Below, one piece after another: positions 11,401-22,499 of a DNA stretch of 64,000 bases; position 1 is the stretch's first letter; every line of letters begins with the position of its first letter. A program made the position numbers and the translations under genes. Where the stretch lies: the NCBI RefSeq assembly GCF_910592395.1, contig NC_088310.1:7501-71500 (forward strand). Direction: 5' to 3'. Origin of the DNA: Lineus longissimus (Eukaryota; Nemertea; Pilidiophora; Heteronemertea; Lineidae). The notes beneath the pieces were generated by a model, which saw only the letters and a program-made list of their open reading frames with translations, did not search any database and was not told the DNA's origin.

Positions 11401-14400
11401 TATGAGTTTTTAGTATTGTTCATCGACTTGATTATTGATTCCTTTGCAGGTGACTTTTTGTTTGATGTCACCATTGACATTCAAGCACATGTAGACTTGT
11501 CATCATTTGCGATGATTAAACACCTGTGCATATGCTCTGTTCCCTCATCTCGTCCTCTATTCAGCCACAAATCAATGATAGACCTATAAATCATGTGTGA
11601 CTTCTCAATGCTGCAATGTTGACTTTTTCATGTCAAGAATAACCTCACAGCGTCTGGTTTTGTCAATCAATAAGGCCTAACCCAATACCTATTCTTTTTG
11701 GAACATAAAAAACTTTGTCTGACACATCTTCTGTGGGAAAATAATATGGTGGGCATGGTTGATTCCTTGGCAAAAGTTGTAGAAAAAGTGCAATTCTTCA
11801 TGTTCTCTTTCAGTTCTGTGCATGTTTTGGAGCCCTGCTGGTGCCTTTTGCCTACCATATTGTCTATATCCTCTCACAGTCGGTTCCTGCTGCACTACTT
11901 GCTGGCATTATTGTGCTATGTGGTGAGTGAGCAAATGTTGCACTTCATAAAAATGAGCAAAAAAGTCCACATTTTGTAACATCGTTCTGAATTTTTGAAA
12001 AGTTGTCGTAACTTGGTTTGGGTTAAACAAAAACCATTTAAAAGTCACTGTCACAAGAGCTAGTTGGCATTGTGCTTGAAGTTGCTCACACACTGCCGAT
12101 GAGCAATAGAATATAATGATATCGATAAATGCATTAAATAGATGTAAAACAGTTGAAAGCATGACATAAACATAAACAAGTTTGTTCATATTTCAGAGAA
12201 TGGTACTTTAACTCTGACCCGTTATATCCTCCTCGATCCTTTTCTCATCTTCTTCATTGTTGGATCTGTCTTCTCCTATGTTAACTTTATGGTGGAATAT
12301 TCAAGGTAAGAGATTCTACCTTACACTGTCAGTTGTCACTCGTTGCTGATCAACATGGTTCTTTTCGAGATCAGGACAGGTTCAAAAACTCATTGAAAGT
12401 GAGCTGCCTGTTAACCTGTCATAGGTGGAATAGAGAGAATCATTTGCCAGCTTCCAACAACATAAAGTTAGGCTTGTTATAAAAGGGTTCAGCGTTTGAA
12501 AAGTACAGACAAAACTCTGTAGCAAAATGGTTAATCTGCCCCTGTGCCAGAAATAGCCATTTTTCAAATCACAGAGGCGGAGCGCTCGTAAATTTGAACC
12601 ATGCACCAGACGTATAGCCCATCTGGAAAATCAATAACCCAACAAACTCCGCTTTCATGCAGTGAATATCTTAATTTCAGGCCATTTGGTGTCACGTGGT
12701 GGTACTGGTTGTCCATGACTGGTATATTCCTTGCCTTCTCTATTGGGTAAGTCGTGTGGTACTGGTTGTCCATGACTGGTATATTCCTTGCCTTCTCTAT
12801 TGGGTAAGTCGTGTGGTACTGGTTGTCCATGACTGGTATATTCCTTGCCTTCTCTATTGGGTAAGTCGTGTGGTACTGGTTGTCCATGACTGGCATATTC
12901 CTTGCCTTCTCTATTGGGTAAGTCGTGTGGTACTGGTTGTCCATGACTGGTATATTCCTTGCCTTCTCTATTGGGTAAGTCGTGTGGTACTGGTTGTCCA
13001 TGACTGGTATATTCCTTTCCTTCTCTATTGGGTAAGTCGTGTGGTACTGGCCATAGATGACTGGTATATTCCTTGCCTTCTCTATTGGGTAAGTCGTGTG
13101 GTACTGGCCATAGATGACTGGTATATTCCTTGCCTTCTCTATTGGGTAAGTCGTGTGGTACTGGCTGTCCATGACTGGTATATTCCTTTCCTTCTCTATT
13201 GGGTAAGTCGTGTGGTACTGGTTGTCCATGACTGGTATATTCCTTGCCTTCTCTATTGGGTAAGTCGTGTGGTACTGGTTGTCCATGACTGGTATATTCC
13301 TTGCCTTCTCTATTGGGTAAGTCGTGTGGTACTGGTTGTCCATGACTGGTATATTCCTTGCCTTCTCTATTGGGTAAGTCGTGTGGTACTGGTTGTCCAT
13401 GACTGGTATATTCCTTTCCTTCTCTATTGGGTAAGTCGTGTGGTACTGGTTGTCCATGACTGGTATATTCCTTGCCTTCTCTATTGGGTAAGTCGTGTGG
13501 TACTGGCCATAGATGACTGGTATATTCCTTTCCTTCTCTATTGGGTAAGTCGTGTGGTACTGGCCATAGATGACTGGTATATTCCTTGCCTTCTCTATTG
13601 GGTAAGTCGTGTGGTACTGGTTGTCCATGACTGGTATATTCCTTGCCTTCTCTATTGGGTAAGTCGTGTGGTACTGGCCATAGATGACTGGTATATTCCT
13701 TGCCTTCTCTATTGGGTAAGTCGTGTGGTACTGGCCATAGATGACTGGTATATTCCTTGCCTTCTCTATTGGGTAAGTCGTGTGGTACTGGTTGTCCATG
13801 ACTGGTATATTCCTTGCCTTCTCTATTGGGTAAGTCGTGTGGTACTGGCCATAGATGACTGGTATATTCCTTGCCTTCTCTATTGGTTAAGTCGTGTGGT
13901 ACTGGCCATAGATGACTGGTATATTCCTTGCCTTCTCTATTGGGTAAGTCGTGTGGTACTGGCCATAGATGACTGGTATATTCCTTGCCTTCTCCATTGG
14001 GTAAGTCTGCGCTGTTTACTGTATATCGAATGGAATAGAGTTTGCTTGTTGGCTTCCTCACTTTCTTGCCTTCTCACCTTTGCCGAGCCAACGATTGACT
14101 TTCCATGGATTACCAGTCATTCCAAGCCACCAAACCTAATCATTGCTCCTTGTTTTCTAGGGTGAAGTTTGTGGGGTTTTTTGTCATCCTCTTTATTGGT
14201 TTGAATACAATCAAGGAACTCTACGATCTTTTCTCTGATACCTCAAATCAACTGGTAAGTTTTTCAAAAAGCATTCTGGCATGTTATTTGGTGAAAGTCT
14301 TTTTCTTTTAAACCTAAATTGTAATAAACCATGATGCAGTTATGGTACTCTGACAGAGTGCTGACTGAGAGCTTATCACCATCGCATCACTGTTAGTCTT

Positions 14401-17400
14401 TCAGGGCTTCAATGTTGCTTTTGAAGTGAAGTTCCACTCTCCTTGAATGTAAAACATTGTCCACTTAGTCCATTTCCAGTTAGGACGTGCCCACATAGAC
14501 AGCTGATGTTCTGTCCCCAAGAAAACATTGCACAGGTCTATTCTTGGTTTACTTTGACGCTTTGCTGTTTCTTTTCAGATGGTTATTTTCAAGCATTTTG
14601 TTGGTCGTGCCGTTTGTCTGATAGCCTTGCCGGTGGTTGTTTATATGGGTATATTTGCTAACCATCTCCACATGTTGAACCATAGGTAGGTCCCGTCTGA
14701 TTTCACTTCTTGTTAGTCTTAGGCCACACAACCTGTATTTCTGCTGGTTGCAGCAGGTTTTGTGATTTGCGTCCAATGCAGCATTATGAATCGGCCTTAT
14801 GATTCCTCCCTTTTCTTTCCAGTGGCGGTGGTGATGGGATGTTCAGTGCCCAGTTTCAGATTCACCTTAACAACAATAGACTGAATGGTCTCGATTTGCC
14901 TGAAGGTATGTACATGTATAAAGATGACAATAAACCATCTTAATTCGAGCTGCATGGACAGAAGGGAACATAATGGTTGTGATGATTCCTGGTTGGTTGT
15001 ATGTCAAACATGTATTGTTGTTTCAAGACCTTCTTTGTTTGTTGCAGAAGTAGCATTTGGTTCCAAAGTAAGTATCAAGCAGTACCGCACCGGGGGAGCT
15101 TATCTCCACTCACACTGGCATCTCTACCCCAAGGAGCATCCACCTCAGCAACAACAGGTGACCAGCTATGGACACAAGGATGAGAACAACATCTGGATCA
15201 TCAAGAAATCAACAGGTCAAGTGAACGTATCAGTCGATCCTGTGGAGTACGTTAAGAATGGCGATATCATCAGACTGGAGCATGAACAGTAAGCCAAGTT
15301 CAACGCTTATGCATTATTGTAATGAACAAGATTAATCTGCATGGAACTATGATCAACCAAGGCATGGTAGTAAGGCCTGTGTTTCTCGGCTGGTTGGTGA
15401 TTATCTTCCCAGCGACGTCTAATGGTCTCGTGTTCATCCATATGGTCATATATTTTCAGTGATATTTTTCTTTACCTAATTCTGGTGATGTTATCTGATA
15501 GTATGCACATATTTCATTTGTGTCTCTGCAGGACTAGACGGAATATGCACAGTCACAAAGAGCCAGCTGCACTAACAAAAACACATTTCCAAGTCAGTTG
15601 CTATGGAGAGGTAAGGTTTTTCACTCCATTTGATTGGCTTGCTGGAACCTTGGTAACTTTGAATATTTTGAAATTTGTACAGACATATTGTCAAAATAGA
15701 AGACAGTCAACTCCCCAATGCTGCAGTGATGCTTGATATTGGTTAGGGGCAACAGGGGGTGAGGAAGTTAGATGGGTGGATGGACACTGCTTATGTAGAG
15801 GAAAGGAATACATCATCGGCTGGTGTAGGTTGAGAGCTTGTAGAGGCTGCTGTGGACCAGGATTGCATGATTGATGTCATTGACAAGGGAGGGATACATA
15901 TGTTTGTCAGGAGAGATGTATGATGTGTGGCTTGATTCAAGACTAACCCAGAGAGCATCCCAAAACAGAGTTGATCCCTTTCCCACTTTTTCATTTGTGT
16001 ATTTCAGAATGGAACTGGAGATACAAACGACTACTTCAGAATCAATATTGTGAATGGTGAACCTGGAGAGAGACTTAAGATCATCAATCACCGTGTTCAG
16101 TTCATTCACGTGTCAACAGGATGTACCATCCATTGTAATCAAAGGAAGCTTCCAAAGTGGTGAGTTATAGGTGCTCAAAGGAAACTAGCAAAGTGGTCAG
16201 TTATAGGTGTTCAAAGGAAACTATCAAAGTGGTCAGTTATAGGTGCTCAAAGGAAACTCTCAAAGTGGTCAGTTATAGGTGCTCAAAGGAAACTATCAAA
16301 GTGGTCAGTTATAGGTGCTCAAAGGAAACTAGCAAAGTGGTCAGTTATAGGTGCTCAAAGGAAACTATCAAAGTGGTCAGTTATAGGTGCTCAAAGGAAA
16401 CTATCAAAGTGGTCAGTTGCGACTATCGTATTCAGTTTGTGACAGTTGTATTCAGTTTCAAGCCAAGGCTTCAGTGAAATGAAATAAGTGTGGTTAATTG
16501 TGCTCAGACATGTTTCAACTTGGAAGTTCTTGACCCGACAACTTAATTACCGCATCGCTGCATCCATACTCTTGTTCCAGCTGAAAATGATGGACTTATC
16601 TGATCAGTATCTATTTCATGTGGGTAAATTGTACCGTTCTGTTCTTTGTAATGTACTGAACAGCTCCTTCACTATATGTTTTGATTTCTTTCCCTAGGGG
16701 CTTTGAACAGTTGGAAGTATCATGTACAACCCAGCTGTGGAACCCAAATACAGAGTGGCATATAGAAGAGGTGATTGATGAGAGATGTGAGTACAATGGA
16801 GAGCCCAGTTCTCTTTTTAACAGTACAGAGCATTGTAGTCAGGCTAATGTTCCCAACACGTAGGCAACACATAGAGTTTTCATTGGAGTCATATTTATGT
16901 TCTTTCAGCAGCATTCGATTCTATGCAAGAACTTTTTCTCCAAAATTGCGAAACATACGTAGAAAGTGTTTTTCTCGCATATTTCTTGTTCTTTAATGAT
17001 TGTCCGTTATGAACAGTGACTTACAGGTCAGGGTTAGTGGCTGAAGAAAGTGGACAGTGTTGAAGAGTAGACATGTACCGGTTGTGGGCCCATAGTTGTG
17101 TGGGTGATGCTTTATTCCCTTATCTGCTATCTAGACATTATAATAAACAACATGTAGGTATTCATATTATCCTATCTGAGTTTCAGTACCTAATGTCAGT
17201 TTGAAGAGATATGCCTCGGGATTCCTCTCCAGATTCTATGAATCTCATTTAGTTATGACACAGGTAATCATCCGTTCATGTTCTAGACAGAGCAGTACTT
17301 CCAAAATTCCCAGTCTGCATATACTATTCAGTCTGGCTGAAATTCAGGAAGCTGTGTGAGGGCCCAAGACTGACTGCTTACAGTTTGTTTACAGTATATT

Positions 17401-19043
17401 TGTGATATAACTAGTTAACTCCAAGGATGAGATAGCATGTCTGTGTGAGCCTGCCTATCAGCATAAAGAGAGTTTGTCCTTGCGAGCCTGCCTGTGAGGA
17501 TAATGTTAGTTTGTCCTAGCGAACATGTGCAGATAAAGATAGTTTGTTCTTGCAAGCCTGCCTGTCAGGATAAAGTTAGTTGGTCCTTGTCACTTTAAAG
17601 ATAGTTTGTCCTTGTGAACCTGCCTGTTGGGGTAAACATATATTGTACTTGTGCAACTGTGCCTTGTGCTTGATATAATGTTTCCTTTGCAGGGAAACCG
17701 TGGGCTGAAACCACGACAAGGAGAGGTGACCTCGAGACCATGGATGTGGCCTATCAACCTGAAGGGCCAAGGTTTCTCTGGTGGCGACCATCGTGTCTAC
17801 TTACTTGGTAATCCTATCATCTTCTGGGGTAACATGCTGGTCACCATCATCTACACCGGATTCTACTTGTACCACACTGTCAGGAAGCAGAGGCGCAGAT
17901 ACGATGCCTACCCATACTACGGTGAGTGAAATGAGTCTGGCATGTGGTACAGCTGTGTTTGTTTATGGAGAACCCATATGGGTGAGAGTTGGGAAGGGTT
18001 TAATTTTAACTTAGACACTCTCTTTTGGTGTAATTATTAGCGATAATTGCAAACGATTTGTCAGTGCCACAGATTAAATTGACAATCCCAGATTGCCTCC
18101 AGATATTGTTCTAGTTTGGGTACAGCGTTCTGTTTTCTTCTGCTGAGTGGCTTGTGCCACCTAAAAGGAGAAGTGATCTTTTGACTCTGTTGTTTCTTTA
18201 ATGGTCCTGTTGGTTCTCTTCCAGATTACAAAGAGCGTCAGTTCAGCAGTTTCTGGTGGTTGATTTCATGTTGGGCGATCCACTACCTCCCATTCTGGTC
18301 CATGACAAGAATATTATATTTTCATCATTATTTCCCTGCACTTATGTTTCACTGTATGGCAAATGGTAAGTGGTAGTTTCTGGTTGTTGTTCGGCTGACC
18401 ACTTTTCCCGTCAGTAAACCAACTAACCTGATGAGGAGATACAGCTATCAAGTCCAAACGAGGAGAAATCTTGTTAAAGGCAGAGCACTCGACTTGCTCC
18501 TTATCTCTCATGCATGGTCTAACAAAATCCAGATAATTGAAGCGTCCGAGTTGTCTTATCCCCATCCAGCTTTGCATCATCCTCAACAAGTCATCTCTTG
18601 TTTTAACATTGATTCTCTCTATTCATATATTCGTTCATTTTATTATTGGTTTTTTCAGCCATTGCTTTAGATTATATGTTGGTGAACCTTACGTGGGTGA
18701 TTCCTCAGCGACTACGACAGACAGTCTACTACACTTTCTATGGCCTGCTAATCGCTGGTATAGGACAGAGGTGCGTTTGATTTCCATCATAGGTTATACT
18801 CTCCCACAGTAGCCCCTCTACAATAAGTTTCCCAAAGTTGTTCTTTCTGTTTGAAAGTTTTTAAAGCTCTCATAACCAGTTTTCTCTTCTTGATGATCTG
18901 TATTGCCTCTTTCTATCTTTTACTTGTTCTCTTTCAGCTTTTACTTATTCAGCCCGACTGTGTATGGTATGAATGGTGACTTTGCTACCTCACCCAACAG
19001 CTCCATGTACGGCCTGAAGTGGCTAGATACCTGGGAAATATAG
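8446..19043 (+). CDS. POMT2: POMT2, protein O-mannosyltransferase 2; 18 coding exons
   Basis: Coding exons: 8446-8747, 9662-9746, 11089-11196, 11814-11922, 12197-12305, 12681-12746, 14161-14254, 14579-14685, 14823-14905, 15048-15288, 15532-15610, 16008-16159, 16698-16786, 17187-17263, 17693-17921, 18225-18365, 18659-18770, 18938-19043. All introns are GT..AG and phases close to 2289 nt (762 residues; human about 750). The start has good context (CCACCATGC). A polar N-tail of about 70 residues precedes TM1 (74-92). The GT39 acidic pair is at 103-104 (CWDETHFGK), then DVHPPLGK (122-129) and multi-span membrane exons 4-8. Lumenal MIR repeats cover about 350-540 ([32 protein letters not shown]). 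The C-terminal membrane part contains [20 protein letters not shown] and the ending LKWLDTWEI. The family enzyme works with POMT1 in the ER membrane, moving mannose from dolichyl-phosphate mannose to Ser/Thr, as on alpha-dystroglycan. Introns 2, 6 and 12 begin with minisatellites copied from the exon end. Confidence 0.95.
8850..9264. repeat. Large inverted repeat (about 155-180 bp arms) in POMT2 intron 1
   Basis: The segment 8850-9004 is the near-perfect reverse complement of 9085-9264. Both carry GGTTATGATCTTTGAACTCC / GGAGTTCAAAGGTCATAACC, the CCTGGTTTTCCCGATA segment and the GCACCGAGCATTATCCG segment. The right arm has an extra AT-rich insertion of about 17 nt near 9127. The spacer is about 80 bp. 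Transcribed as part of the POMT2 intron, it would fold into a long dsRNA-like hairpin. It could be a fold-back element or a local inverted duplication. Confidence 0.9.
9726..10978. repeat. Minisatellite built on the exon 2 / intron 2 junction of POMT2 (about 20 copies)
   Basis: The first member is the genuine end of exon 2 and its donor (GTTCATCCTCCTCTTGGAAAG then GTGAGAGC). About 20 further units of roughly 55-70 bp follow. Each holds TTCATCCTCCTCTCAG, AAAG, GTGAGTTCCTCTTA and GATCTTGAGGTTAACTCTGAG. So every unit carries a copy of the coding sequence for VHPPLGK and a strong 5' splice site. Most units also contain a pyrimidine-rich stretch ending in CAG just before the AAAG. Unit length varies by presence of GTCTCA and of AAGTTA. 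Confidence 0.95.
12697..14007. repeat. 57-bp minisatellite built on the exon 6 / intron 6 junction of POMT2 (23 copies)
   Basis: The unit is the last 50 bp of exon 6 (coding [16 protein letters not shown]) plus its donor GTAAGT and a few intron bases. It is repeated 23 times with very high identity. Two unit types interleave: TTGTCCATGACTGG (like the exon) and CCATAGATGACTGG. Because 57 is a multiple of three and one frame lacks stops, open frames of 411-489 codons run across it on both strands. These are artefacts. In the exon frame each unit ends in TAA straight after GGG, so only the first donor preserves POMT2. Confidence 0.97.
16141..16425. repeat. 36-bp minisatellite built on the exon 12 / intron 12 junction of POMT2 (about 8 copies)
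   Basis: The first member is the true exon 12 end and donor (CAAAGGAAGCTTCCAAAGTG then GTGAGTTATAGGTGC). About seven near-identical 36-bp units follow: TCAAAGGAAACTATCAAAG, TGGTCAGTTATAGGTGC. In every downstream unit the donor GTGAGT has become GTCAGT, so the extra splice sites are weakened. This contrasts with the arrays in introns 2 and 6. Confidence 0.93.
17405..17640. repeat. Degenerate tandem repeat (about 40 bp, 5-6 copies) in POMT2 intron 14
   Basis: Copies share TAGTTTGTCCTTG, then GAGCCTGCCTGTCAGGATAAAG, in several diverged versions. It lies within the intron between 17263 and 17693 and does not touch either splice site. Confidence 0.7.
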
Positions 19044-20798
19044 GAAGCATCAGCTGGTGTCTCCTCATCATTACCATCATTGGAGACTGTAAAATAGGCT
19101 AGCTGATATCGGTACCCTTCACTCTATGATGTACATGTACTCATTTCCATTACAAACCAGGCATTTATTGTTTGACCCAAACCAGATTTATTGTGTTGGG
19201 GCTCAAGGAGACTCTGGCTGAGAATCAAGATTAAGTACTTGTTTCATTTGAAGGCGATGTTTCTGTTCTAGAAATTGATTATCATTTGAAGTTATCAGCT
19301 GTCAAGAGATCATGTATTCTAATGTTAGTTAGCCTTGGGCAGGAGATTATGTTGAAATGGTGACAGGTTACATATGTATTCTAATGTTAGTTAGCCTTGG
19401 GCAGGAGATTATGTTGAAATGGTGACAGGTTACATACGTATTCTAATGTTAGTTAGCCTTGTCCACAACAAGGGAATCCTATTTGCAGTAGCGTTTTAGT
19501 TTTGCTGTCATGATTTCTAACTGCTTGCTGAGGTATTTAAAGGTTAACTCAATAGTTGATTGACATCGGTGTTGCTTACTTTCTACATTTTGTAGGTGAT
19601 GTACAATCAGAGAAATCAAGCTATTTCTGGTTGACCAACATTTTTGTGTCAAATTCCTGGATAAGGTGCATTAAATTCTCTTGTTAGTTTAGTATAATTG
19701 TGTAATATGAACTGTATCTGTGCCATTATCTCATTCAACATCACAACAGCTGAGACAGCCTTGGCAGTACCTCCTGTTTTTCTCATAACGAGTCATACAT
19801 GTAGTTGCTTTTGTTGAATTAGTTGAAATGTCAAACAAGTGATCTTTTTTGAGGCATGCTTTATAACTTTAGAGTTCTGTATTCTATGCAGTCTTGTGTG
19901 GCTATGACAAGCCTCATTCACACCATGTTTACATTCCATATTGTTTATTGCTTTGCCTGTCTTTTGAATGTATTGTGTACATGTATGTTCTGATCTCAAA
20001 TCAGTTTAGTATAAATGATTAGGATTTCACTTGACCGTATTTATTAGAATAGAGTTGTGACATATCGCAGGGTTTCACATAATTCATGTAGCGGGATTTG
20101 TTCACTGTCTATCTGAGTGGCATCTTCAAGAGTGTTTTGCTGCCACTTGTTTACATTGCAGGAAACACAAAGACAATAGACATTAGTGGTGAACTAGATA
20201 CCTGGTTGGTAAAGCACAAAATCCTATTTGGTATGTTACAACTATGTCTTCCTACATGTAGGTGTCACTGTAGTTTATTTGTCTTTATTCTTGGCCTTAT
20301 GCTTGAATATCCACTACATTCATATCTTACAGACATACAGAGTACATACTCACTACTTTGTAGAATCAGCACTTAGTACACTTGAAATTAATCATTTAAT
20401 TTATTAGTTGTTCATATTGGTGAAAGTTTTATTTTCGAATTTTATTTAATATAATTTTATCTATGAAACACAAGATGATTACTTGATACGATGTTTTTGA
20501 TTTTTTGTGTTAAATTTCAAATTTCAAATTTGTAACTAACGGCAAAGGCCTTTAAGATCAGACAACTCCATGAAGGATCACAAGGACTGTGGCATCATCT
20601 TACTGCCTCATCCCATACCTGGTTGGCTGTTTTTCAGATCATACTTTGTAGATGCCAAATTCTTGATGTGTTGTGTCTTCAGAAATGAAGTTGATATCCT
20701 TGCTGTTGAAAATGGTGGGAGACAGTACATTTTGTATTCTGGATATAAGCAGTGTTTTAGGTAATATCAAACATATTGTATGGGTTTTCTTGAATAAA
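19044..20798 (+). other. Probable POMT2 3' UTR and flank
   Basis: AT-rich sequence without coding content follows the POMT2 stop. The first canonical polyadenylation hexamer noted is AATAAA at 20793-20798, followed by an A-rich stretch. If it is used, the 3' UTR is about 1.75 kb. Earlier variant signals cannot be excluded. Confidence 0.35.
19313..19461. repeat. 62-bp tandem repeat, about 2.4 copies, downstream of POMT2
   Basis: The unit starts TGTATTCTAATGTTAGTTAG and contains GGGCAGGAGATTATGTTG and GGTGACAGGTTACATA. Two full copies start at 19313 and 19375, and a partial third at about 19437. Identity is nearly complete, so the duplication is recent. Confidence 0.9.
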
Positions 20799-20984
20799 TG
20801 ATTTTTAAAAAAATTCTTGTTTGTGTTTTCTTATTTCTATTGGCGAGTTTGAAGCGGCAACTGGGCGCATGTTTCGATGTCAATGGCAAAACAGTCATTT
20901 CTGACACCATGATTGTGCATTGCAACCAGCATGCCTTTGCTCGTGCCACATTCAGCAACACCCTTGTAAAAATGATCGGGGATT

Positions 20985-21165
20985 CACCATGGTCAATTCA
21001 GCGTTCACCAAGGTGAAATCGGGTTTACCATGCTAACCATGGTGAATGTAGAATTTACCATACTCGCTGTGGTAAATATTTCTCACCGTCCAAATTTACC
21101 ATGGTGAAGTGCTGTCAGTTTAACACGATGAATAGTGGATTTACCAAGGTGAAAGTAAGACACAT
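20985..21165. repeat. Cluster of TTCACCATGGTGAA-type palindromes, copy 1
   Basis: Short palindromic or near-palindromic words (TTCACCATGGT, TTCACCAAGGTGAA, TTTACCATGGTGAA) recur every 20-40 bp. The block continues into GAAAGTAAGACACATTTTTCC. A related block lies at 21555-21690. Confidence 0.75.
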
Positions 21166-21352
21166 TTTTCCTTAGGGTCATGCAACATCGAGGAAAGATT
21201 ATAAAGCTTGCTGAGGTTGTCCGCAAGTGAAATTCTCTCCTCCAGGAAGACACGAGACGTGATTTGCATTGCATAAGGACAGAAGTCAGTGCAGCTGCTC
21301 ACCATGGTGAGAAACATTTTTCGTAAGAGAAGGTCCCAGCCACGACCTATAC

Positions 21353-21421
21353 CTCCAGACAGACATGGCCATCCTTGATTTCTCTAAAATGTTAGACGTT
21401 GTGACTGATCATGAATGTTGA
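21353..21421 (+). mobile_element. Fragment of a LINE reverse transcriptase
   Basis: The frame reads LQTDMAILDFSKMLDVV and then a stop. This resembles the RT motif TDxAxLDFSKAFDxV found in CR1-like elements. The fragment is about 20 codons long and sits between the two palindromic repeat blocks. It is too short to classify further. Confidence 0.5.
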
Positions 21422-21554
21422 CGAACTTCGTTATCTTGTCACTACTGATCAATTTCATAGGATACAGTTTGAAGGGCCCCATTTATCTATCTGCAGTATT
21501 GATTGATTAATGGTATTGATGACTGATATTGTCTTTAAGGAGACACATTTTGGG

Positions 21555-21690
21555 GTCCCTAGCATTGATGTGGAGTTTACCATGCTCACCATGGTTAATA
21601 TTTCACCGTCCCAATTCACCATGGTGAAGTGCTGATAGTTCACCATGGTGAATTGTGGATTTACCATGGTGAAAATGAGACACATTTTCC
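21555..21690. repeat. Cluster of TTCACCATGGTGAA-type palindromes, copy 2
   Basis: This block matches that at 20985-21165 in order: GTTTACCATGCT, CTCACCATGGTTAATATTTCACCGTC, CCAATT, CACCATGGTGAAGTGCTG, and the end GGTGAAAATGAGACACATTTT. It is a second copy of the same repeat about 0.55 kb away in direct orientation. Confidence 0.75.
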
Positions 21691-21770
21691 AGAGGGAAGA
21701 GACGGCCAGGTTGTGCATGTATTCGCAAGCATAGTGAGATGATAACCCAGTCTAAGGCAGTAGGCCCTGG

Positions 21771-22208
21771 TGCCTGCGGTAACTGCCGCAGAGGTACCAG
21801 GCGGTCCAATATTCGTCTGGAGTGTATACCGCACCCATGACATTATCAAAACATACCACAGGTACCTGTCCCCAAATGGAAACATCTTATCACGTCATAG
21901 TATCCCTTGCGTTGACATCATTGGCTCGCGACCCCTGATTCAGGAAACCAACTGTCTGTCACCAAGGATCCAACGCTTCCTACATCAGTTCACGGCAGGG
22001 AGAGTAGGCTCGACAATTCAAGCCAGGAATACAGGCGGATACCTTTCAGGTAAGTCCACTGTGTTTGCAGCTTTTTCATGTTTTTTCTTCTGTTGTAACA
22101 GTATGTTACATTCTACGTTTCCTTTTACATGTTGTAGGTGATCCAATGACACCCCAGAAGATCGCTCGTTTTGATCCCAACTGCTCCGTCACTTCGATGG
22201 CTGCCTGA
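21771..22208 (+). CDS. 3' end of an unrecognised gene (two exons joined in frame)
   Basis: An open frame runs from about 21771 to 22049 and ends at a strong donor (CAG then GTAAGT). The next exon starts at 22138 after a pyrimidine-rich TGTTGTAG acceptor and ends at TGA 22206-22208. The phase is kept across the 88-bp intron (YLSG then DPMTPQKIARF). Base composition is GC-richer than the surroundings, as in exons. The product fragment is about 115 residues, with FVWSVYRTHDIIKTYHRYL, GRVGSTIQARNTGGYLSG and the C-terminus VTSMAA. No transmembrane segment or catalytic motif was seen. There is no ATG in frame at the 5' side and an in-frame TAG lies at 21761-21763, so upstream exons must exist if it is real. 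Possible acceptors are CAG at 21789-21791 or 21798-21800. I do not recognise the family. Confidence 0.5.
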
Positions 22209-22499
22209 CGAGCACAGGAGCTATTTTGTCAGTGTTTGAATATAAGCCAACTATTTCCTGCATAAAAGTTATTGTAAATATACATGGCCAATTGGTTGGT
22301 TGCTTTCCGCATTCCGTGACAAGGAACTGCATCAACGCTATATACCTCTACATATCCCTACCATCAAATGGTCAGCATGCCTAACAGCAGTAAGCATGCA
22401 ATATCAAAGTCATTTAGATAGATTGCATTCGCAAATCCATCATAACGGCTCATGGAAACTACTCTAGCAATAGCACATCAAGGTTGAGCTGCATATATA

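Noticed and set aside
12564-14165. Open frames of 411, 468 and 489 codons encoding 19-residue repeats
   Set aside because: They result from a 57-bp minisatellite (3 x 19) inside POMT2 intron 6. Frames are open on both strands at once, and the true exon frame is a different one.
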